Shown piece by piece: positions 56,152-64,000 of a stretch of 64,000 nucleotides of DNA. Each line of letters starts with the position of its first letter. The stretch's first letter is position 1. Made by a program: the position numbers and the translations under genes. This DNA comes from Jacaranda mimosifolia (lineage: Eukaryota > Streptophyta > Magnoliopsida > Lamiales > Bignoniaceae), in NCBI GenBank assembly GCA_018894105.1, contig CM032124.1:36800277-36864276 (forward strand), given 5' to 3'. The notes under the pieces were generated by a model. It did not search any database. It saw only the letters and a list, made by a program, of their open reading frames with translations, and was not told the DNA's origin.

Positions 56152-59100
56152 TTAGACTCGTTACAAACTTTATAAAACCTCAAGTTGCAAAAGAGATGTT
56201 CCACTAAGCAGTAGGATTACTCCGTTTTGCAAGCATATAAGACAATAAACTCAATATCAATAAATAGTTGGAGTTGAATGGTTAATTGATTCATTGATGT
56301 TATCCTCACACTTGTATGAATGAAATTCAGGATTCGAACCGTAATAAATTTTTAGTATGTATATGTGTGTGTGTAAATAAAAAAAATCAATAAATAGTTC
56401 AATCGAAACAATCCAATACCTATCTTGCACGTCTCAAAAGCTAGCTCAACACTGATCTACAACAGGCAAATTTAGTCATAAATCGATCCTTTGAAACTTG
56501 CCCAAATATGGAGATAGATGTTGACACACATCTCTTAATTCATCCTTTCTACCTAGTTATTTAATACAAAGATTCTAAATAGTATGAAATGATATGCTAC
56601 TATATATATATATATATATTACAATTAAAACGATGATTTTTTAAAGGCATTTTAATTTGAATGTTTAATCAGCTGGTGCATAATATCCTATTTTTATAAG
56701 AAAATATTTAATAAGCATATCATATATTCATGAATTGGAGTAAGAGATGAAATAAGAAATATATTTAAACCGCAGTGTTGCACCTAGCATTTGCTGAAGG
56801 AAAGATCGATGGCTATCTATTGATATATCTCTTGACCTCACTCTCCTGCAATCAAACACATATATCATAAAATTCAAATTATAACATCTTATTTACTGAA
56901 TATTTTCATGTAAAATATTGTGAAAGATCAAATTCAGACCAAATTCAAGACACTTTAAGCAATAAAAATGAATAATTTGATCATTTTGCATTGTCATGGC
57001 AAGAAATGACATTATTTTTCATGACATTATTATGGCCAATGGCGGGCTGTGGCTGATTAGATTTGTAGAAAAGAGAAATGCTTTCTACTATAGCTACTTG
57101 TGTCTTATGTATGATCCTCTTTTTCTAAAGGATCCTTAGCTTTATGAATGTGTGTCACAAAATTTGAATCTTGTGAAAATTATGGGACCAAAGTTCTCTA
57201 AATTGGAATATTTCACCACAGCTCCACCTTTTGGACCACATAGTTTGCTTGGTCAGACCTTTTTCAAAACTTTAAATTTCCACACCATATATATATATAG
57301 ATAGATATATATTAAGAGAGACGACTTGGGTTATGATGATATATATAAGTCTTTTTCATATCAGAAGAATTGAGAAATTTTAAGTTAATTTATAAGTTGT
57401 TCTCTCTCTCTCTCTTTTTTTTTTCCCCATTGAAGTGTTTTTCTTTTTCTTTTTTTTTTCAGGATAAAATTGATTTTTTTTTTTATACGTATTAATGGGA
57501 TGATATCTTGATATGACTAAATATTTATATTTAATGTTAAAAAATAGGTTTTAAAAAATAAATTTACCTAAGTAAGTTTTAATGTTAAAAGTAAACTTCA
57601 ATAGTCATTTTGATCAATTAATCTTTATTCATTTTTTGCCACCACCTAATTTTGTCATTTTGAAGTCCACACACTAGCTCACCATTGGCTATCAACCTTG
57701 TCCTAATAACATGATTTGACATCTTAACGTAATCTCCAACTTTTCAACCATTTAATCATATATATTCCATTAATCAAGAACCCTAAATTAAGCACGATCA
57801 ATCCAACCCCACTATTTAATTTTCCTTGGAAGTGTTTCTCGAAAAGTACTATGAAAAATTTTGAAAAAATAAAGTTAAAACATAACTACAAATTTAGTTT
57901 TATATTCAACAAAAACATTTAGTTTTGAGATATTATCTCGTTGGTACACATTGATTGGGAGCTATAATTGTCCCTTAAAAGGGGCAAAAAAAAAAAAAAA
58001 AAAAGCGTCTTGAAGGATTAAAGAAGAAAAATTTATAAATTATCTCTATACCCTCAACTTTTCTGATGCGAAACAAAATCAGATATCATTATAATCCCAC
58101 TCATATATTTGTCGACGTACAATATTCAATGTGATCGAAATAAATTTAATTCTTATTTATATTTTTTATTAAATATGGTGAGATTGATTAATTGTGAGAA
58201 GAAATGAGGTGGGAGTGGGGGTGGTGGAGACAAGAATAATTGCAACCCGTTAGCAAATAACATGGAAAGATCCCCAGACATGGACACAATGCCATCCCTT
58301 TGGGTTCTTTGGATATATTATCCCAATTCCCAACCATCATCCTGCACACAACAGTCATACAACTCATATAACTCCACATGCATCCTCTCCCCACTCCACA
58401 TGCATCCTCTCCTTATATCTAACCCCCCCACCCCACCCCACATGACATATACTTATGTACTTATATGTATAGATATAGATAGTTGTATGTATAATAAATG
58501 TAGTATAGCTTTTGGAGTTTTATGTGCATATACATTGTACTTGCAAGTACATTTTATTCAAACTTCAAAGGGTTACTAAGCTAGATAGAGTTGCATTGTG
58601 CATGTTGGCATGGTAAGAACATGGCCAAATAGGGCTAGATTGGTTTGCATTTAGTTAAAGTTGGATAGAGGTTGTGTTGTTGGATGCATTTTTATTGGGG
58701 TTTTCCCTATGTAAGTTTTCACACGTAAATCAGGAATTCGTTAGATTTGAATTTTTACACCATATATTTTGCCTATCTTATCTTAAGGTTGCTAGCATGC
58801 ATAATTAATAATATGATAGAAGTACAAAAATAAATAGAGTTAGGAGCATTTGAAAGAGTTGTAATAACTATTTAGATTGAGTGAGTATTTATTACGTTTA
58901 AATTAAATTAAGTTTTAAAAATGAATCAAACTATTAGCTGTTCAACTTGAAATTGATTGATAAAATTTTATTTTAATTTAATTCTTTAAGCATTCAAATC
59001 AAATCTTTTTTTTTTTTTTTTATCTTAGTTAAAAATTAAGTTCGAACTGTGTTCATTTTAATTAAAATTCAACTCATTGCATAAGTAAAACAAGCCCAAG

Positions 59101-59950
59101 TACTATAGTTTCAATCTTGATAAAAAATAAAAATAAAAAAATACACTCAATACGAACAATACTTTATTTGATTAATTAAGTTGTCTCATTTGCATCGAGT
59201 TGAATTTCAAAACTTGTATCTAAAAGTTTTTAAATATATACAAAGTCACACATTGGGATTCAAGATAGCATGAATAATCTACATGTAATTATTGTAGTGT
59301 TTGAATTAATTTATCAAAAAACAAACTTACAAATGCCTATATCTTTTTAAATTTCTGAAAATAAATAATTTAGAAAATTTTTTATAACATTCAAAAAGTT
59401 AATAATTTAAATAATTCCAGGGTGACTAGGATACCATGGTGGACCCGTGGGAGGGCCAATGTCGAGCATAGGGTAGACACTTATATCGCACTTTGACACC
59501 TTACCTTAATTATTTTAATCCAACACAAACATATGACTTAAGCATTTTGAAACAATTATTTGACAACCTAATTAACCACCCTTTTATTTATTTATTTATT
59601 TTTTTTCTCTCTAAATTTCTTGAAATTTTCCCACGTAGGATTCTAACCGCACTTCCATGCAAGTGTACATCGTACACCACACGATGTTCTTTAAATTTTA
59701 ATTTACTCTACTAATTATAATAATTAATTAAATAATTAAACTCTAAAATCTACGTAAGTGTTTACTTTTTGTTATTAACTATATCGACGGCTAGTCCAAG
59801 GTATAAATATTCATTAATTTCAATGTGTAATTATTTTTTGTAAGAGCCAACGTGGCAAGAGAAGGTTGGAGAGAAGTGCCCATACTTATGGGACATAACA
59901 CATGCTAACTTAACCCCCTCGTTTCAAGATTCTAAGAATGAATATCAAGG
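56152..59950. other. Gene-free AT-rich DNA
   Basis: A possible SINE-like fragment lies at about 56278-56370 (B-box-like GGATTCGAACC then a TGTGTG tail). A 21-bp tandem pair containing CACATGCATCCTCTCC lies at about 58371-58412. Several TA, A and T runs occur. No gene could be supported. Confidence 0.4.
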
Positions 59951-60979
59951 GTTGTTTGGTTTCATTTTCAAAGCCCATTTTTACATTTTTTATTTATACT
60001 ATTATAAAAAAAGAAAGGCTATTTTGTGTGTAAAGTAAAAGTTATTTGTGATTTTTTACATGACTTACTCTTCAATTATTTCAGCAATTAAAATGGGTAA
60101 TGCAATTTAAAGGATAAAATAGAGAATTCGGTACAGAAATGTGGTTTGGATACCAAATTTACTAATATTCTAAATTTCTCCTTTAAGTTGCCCTTTAGAA
60201 GTAATTGTTCAATAAAGGTTACAATTATACTTTTCACAAAATCCACAAACCCACAAATTCGTATTGTCAAAATTCTATTTTCTATTATTTCTTTTATCAT
60301 ATCAAAACATCTAACACAATTTTAATTTTACTCATAATTTAAATTATTTCATGCATTAATTTTAAATGATTCAATAAGTAGTTTTATGCGAGCAAAAATT
60401 GCGTGCAACAACTGCTAGTTATTTCAAAAAAGAAATACATTACTTTTTACACATTTTTACCCAACATTTTTTTTTTTTTCAAAATGCATTATTCAATAAC
60501 ATATATATATATATATCTTCTCTATCTCTATTCCATTATTTCTATCTCTCTCCACCTATAATTTATTAAAATCAATATAATTATTAATTTTCCAACAATA
60601 TATCCAATGTGAATTTTTGAATTTTTTGAAGCAATCCTTTATTGAACTAGCAAGTCAAATGTGGAAAAACAAAAGGCAAAAAGCAAATCTTTGGGTGAAG
60701 CAAAATTCTTTGGGAGTAGTACAAAAGAAGGGATGATTCAAGAATAGCTCGTAATAAAGAAGTACATAAAGGGAAGTCATGCATGTTAAGGTGTTACGAC
60801 TTCTCATTTATTTGCAATAAAAAAAAATTATATTAATTTTTATGAAGTAAGTTAATGCATACACTAAAAAAATAAATAATATGTAAAGATTATCACTAAT
60901 AACATACATTGAATAAAACTAACTTTTATTTTGTTATTTAGAATATATATTCAATGCTAATAATCTCTTTATTTGGTTA
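59951..60979. other. Intergenic DNA with an interrupted MITE copy
   Basis: GGTTGTTTGGTTTCATTTTC at 59951 and TCAATAACATATATATAT-type sequence at 60492 match the left end and middle of the family at 15617 and 55294. They are separated by ~400 bp of unrelated sequence (about 60010-60420), so the copy looks interrupted and its right end is lost. No gene is seen. Confidence 0.4.
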
Positions 60980-61679
60980 TATTACAAGAAAACATCCCTT
61001 CACTAATGAAAAATTTGTGACGAAAAGGATTTTGTCACCGTTCAAAAACAATTGTGATGAATATTTTCTAGATTACTAACGACCTTACTAAAATGAGCAA
61101 AAATACATATTAGTTATGATATTTGTGATGGATATAAAGAATATATGTTGATATAAAAATTCCATCATAAATTTTATAATTTTAATATGATTTTTTTATT
61201 CGTGATAGAAATTCCATAATAAAACTAATTCTGTGATGCACTTTATTTTTGTCACAAACTAATCAGTGACAAAGCACAAACTAACGGATTTGTGAAATAA
61301 GTCTGTCATAAATTTAATGACATCTATCATTCTGTGATGGATTTATTTCTAAATCGGTTAGTATATGCTTTGTCATTAATTAGTTTGTGATGAAAATAAA
61401 GTGCATCACAAATTTATTTTCATCACAAAACTAATTTTGTGATTAAATTTCTATCACAAATTGAAAATTCATATTTAGGTTATAAAATTTATGACGGACC
61501 CTTCATATCAATATATAGTTTTTATATCCGTCACAAGTACCATGACTGATATATATTTTTGCTCATTTTATTAAGTTCGTTAGTAATCCATAAAAAATCC
61601 ATCAGAATTGTTTTCAAACAGTGACAGAATCCTCTTTGTCATAAATTTTCTATTAGTAAAAGAGTGTTTTCTTGTAATG
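60980..61679. mobile_element. 700-bp foldback element with CACTA-like ends
   Basis: Both halves are long imperfect inverted repeats of each other around a centre near 61330. The outer ends are TATTACAAGAAAAC and, inverted from the right, CATTACAAGAAAAC, close to the CACTACAAGAAAA termini of plant CACTA transposons. Subterminal TTTGTGACGAAAAGGATTTT is mirrored on the right. No coding capacity is present. The flanking trinucleotides TTA and TCA do not match perfectly. Confidence 0.75.
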
Positions 61680-63245
61680 TCAATAATTTTTTTTTTTTAA
61701 GTGATCATAATTTTTATTTTTCTAGAATATGATTGAATAGTGACAAAAATTACTATCTAAATTGTCACTGTTGATAATTTATAATCAAACTAGTTGATAA
61801 ATGATCGTCATCTCTTTTTTACTTTTATGTATTTATACAAACAAAGTTAAATATCATGAACGTGATCAAATACAATAAATTTGATGATTATTGATTATTT
61901 TATTATTTTGGGCAACTAAAATAAAATTTTAATTCTAACATTATCAATTGCATTGACCCTTTTTGCACATTACTAACTATTTACACTTAAAAAAATAATT
62001 AGTAATCTAACTATTTATTAGTCAAACTAATAGTTATATATTTATGTTAAAGAAAATTCAATAAATTAATATAATAATTGGTAGTATTAATCTATTCATA
62101 ATTATTATATAATACATAAATATGCACATACTCTTATAGGTGTGTACGAATAGAACCTAATAGTTAATACCATGATTTGTATGTGTACACGTTTAGATAA
62201 AAATGTACACACACGAACACACGTTTATGCGTGTAATGTATAATATAAACATATATTAATTAAAAATAAAAATATTTTGTAAAATTTAATATCAGATTTC
62301 GGGAAAGTGACCAAATATATCTTATTAAAACGGTATAAATACTATCATATTTTTTACTGAATTTGATTTCTGTTATTGAAATTGGTAATTTAGACATTAA
62401 CTTTTCCGACAAAGCAACGACAAGTTGAATATATAATATATGGTGTCTAAAAACGAAAAGGGATTGCCTTAAATTCAGAAGTGAAGGACCATTGTATTTT
62501 GTTCAGACCATGAGCCCCGCCATGTGCAAATTCCCAAACTTTCAAGAAATAACCACACCATGGCCCATGGCTCCTTGATAAAAGCTTTGCACCCATTCCC
62601 ATGATTGCAACCCACTTTCCAGCTGATATTTCTTCACCCACACTCTGCATTTCCCTTCTCAAAATATCCATCTTCTTTACTTTGTCAACAAGCAAATCAA
62701 ATCAAATTCCCCCACTTTTTTCACCTTAGTTGAGTCTACACTACACAATTGTTATCTTTTTCATGGAAAAAAACAGAAAGGAAAAAGAACAATCAACGTA
62801 ACAATTTTCTTCAGACCTAATTGCAAGAATTAATTCTCCACTATCATAAAATGCCATTTTACAATGTCAACTTTCAGCCATTCAACCGGCATAATAATTT
62901 TTTTCTGTTTTGAATGTGACTGTAAGAGTCAACATTCACTGTAAAATATTCGATTTGAGCTATATCAGTTGCTGTATTACTTAGCTTACATAAAATCTGG
63001 CCAAAAAAAAAACGGGCGATTAACACCTCATAAAAAAGATAAGAAAGAAGAAGATGAATTGGATATCAAAATTTAGAAACAAAATATGCATTACAACTTC
63101 TACAATTGAATTGTGACCATCTTCTCCCTCCTCTTCTATTTCAAAAATTCAAATATCTAAAGGAACAATGGTGAATTAGAAAAATTGGGTCATGAGACTT
63201 TGGACTAAAATTAGCATGCATGTGTGTGGGGGTACCACTCCCCCT
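61680..63245. other. 3' flank of the GATA gene and intergenic DNA
   Basis: Mostly AT-rich. An interval at 62447-62700 is closer to balanced composition and on the minus strand is open for ~80 codons, with an internal ATG (MDILRREMQSVGEE). I do not recognise it; it could be a small gene, a gene remnant or chance. Confidence 0.35.
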
Positions 63246-63908
63246 CTAGATCATGTGCCTCAAATCTGGGCCGTTAATGCTACTACGATGATGAATCAGG
63301 AACTCATCACAACCGTTGAATATTGACGCCTGATTAATCAACTGGTGGTGTTGCTGCTGCTGCTGTCTTTGGAGCTCCTTTTGTCTCCGGAGCTCCAAGA
63401 CCTTCCGGTGTGAGTTCGAATGCTTGGCCGAAACGAATGTTGGGCTGGAGGCGGGTCGGTATTCGGGTACGAGCCGACCCGATTTGTATCGGACCCCACA
63501 TGCGTTGCATAGAGTTTTAGGACCCATAGGGCCTGTTCTCCATTGTGGGGTCTTTTCTGATGCGCAGTGAAGGCATTTTCGGCCTGGAGTTTCCGTTGGC
63601 TCTCTTTTCTTTGACGGTGCCGTTGTGCCGTCTGAGGAGGAGGAGAGGAGGAGGAGGCGGGAGGACCAGTCGCAGGGGGCGGCGCGTGAGCGTTTGCTGC
63701 GGGCTTTGCCTGGGACTGAGACGTCGGAGGGGAAAATTGGCGGCGGCGGCGGCGGCGAGAGGGTAGTGGTGGCGGACGAAGAGGTGTCTGTAGCTGCGGT
63801 TTTCGCCGTGCCAGCGGCGTTGGTCGCGGGAATGAAGTGGAGGTCGTCAGTTGAGAAAGATTCTTCCACGAAATTCGAAAGCCATTCTAGCTCCGCTAAA
63901 TCATCATA
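63246..63908 (-). CDS. GATA transcription factor, group A type, last exon (partial, 220 codons)
   Basis: Exon 2 begins after a pyrimidine tract and ATAATAG acceptor at 63909, and encodes [16 protein letters not shown], a segment conserved before the zinc finger in plant group A GATA factors. Low-complexity Ser/Thr/Pro and basic stretches follow. A single GATA finger lies at about residues 112-136 of the exon: CLHC, 18 residues including [14 protein letters not shown], then CNAC. It ends in the typical [16 protein letters not shown] tail. After it come a basic ELRRQKELQ segment and a glutamine/histidine run encoded by a TGCTGC-type repeat. These nuclear factors bind WGATAR sites. The first exon lies outside the window. 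Confidence 0.92.
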   Translation of the reverse strand, partial: YDDLAELEWLSNFVEESFSTDDLHFIPATNAAGTAKTAATDTSSSATTTLSPPPPPPIFPSDVSVPGKARSKRSRAAPCDWSSRLLLLSSSSDGTTAPSKKREPTETPGRKCLHCASEKTPQWRTGPMGPKTLCNACGVRYKSGRLVPEYRPASSPTFVSAKHSNSHRKVLELRRQKELQRQQQQQHHQLINQASIFNGCDEFLIHHRSSINGPDLRHMI

Positions 63909-64000
63909 CTATTATAAGGGAAAAAGAAAAAAGAGGAGTCAATTACACATTAAATTAATTTCATTTCGAGTAAAAGAGATAAAATTTGGAAATTATATTA
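63909..64000 (-). other. Intron of the GATA gene (partial)
   Basis: On the minus strand it contains CTCCTCTTTTTTC and TTTTTCCCTTATAATAG, a polypyrimidine tract and acceptor. It continues past the window end. Confidence 0.7.

Noticed and set aside
58188..58579. Frames around 58.2-58.6 kb as a gene
   Set aside because: They rely on a short tandem repeat and pyrimidine tracts. No conserved motif or splice structure was seen.

Overview
This is an AT-rich stretch of a dicot plant nuclear genome. The evidence is multi-exon genes with GT-AG introns, plant-specific families (PGG-domain membrane proteins, a CASP-like protein, a plant group A GATA factor, a Jas/PHD/GNAT protein of the IDM1 type), a Ty1-copia element primed by initiator tRNA-Met, and many short non-autonomous DNA transposons. 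I cannot name the species.

Layout. 1-16.3 kb: three tandem copies, all on the minus strand, of a four-helix PGG-domain protein. The copy at 1.6-2.6 kb is frameshifted. The copies at 5.2 and 12.2 kb are intact and each appears to have a separate upstream non-coding first exon. The spacers hold a TRIM-like mini-retrotransposon, tRNA-derived SINE copies, hAT-like elements and a MULE-like element. 16.3-23.2 kb: gene-free, made of a decayed tandem repeat, a Tourist-like MITE, a hAT-like element and another short dispersed repeat. 23.2-41.4 kb: an IDM1-like gene on the plus strand with seven coding exons (494 aa). Its third intron is 8.7 kb because it holds a complete, intact copia element (5068 bp, identical LTRs, perfect GCATT target duplication) and an older copia wreck. 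43.3-48.1 kb: a CASP-like gene, minus strand, three exons (213 aa), introns packed with MITEs. 50.9-54.2 kb: NUP35, minus strand, three coding exons (337 aa) plus a 5' UTR intron. 54.2-63.2 kb: gene-poor DNA with MITEs and a 700-bp foldback element. 63.2-64.0 kb: the last exon of a GATA transcription factor, minus strand, whose first exon lies beyond the window.

The genes do not form a pathway. The most notable combination is a very young sense-oriented retrotransposon inside a gene of a family that includes a regulator of DNA demethylation. The other recurring theme is repeat structure: several elements could be delimited here by target-site duplications, and one MITE has its unoccupied target sequence preserved in a neighbouring repeat unit.

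Exon boundaries were placed by eye from GT/AG sites, reading frame and family knowledge. No alignment or database search was run.
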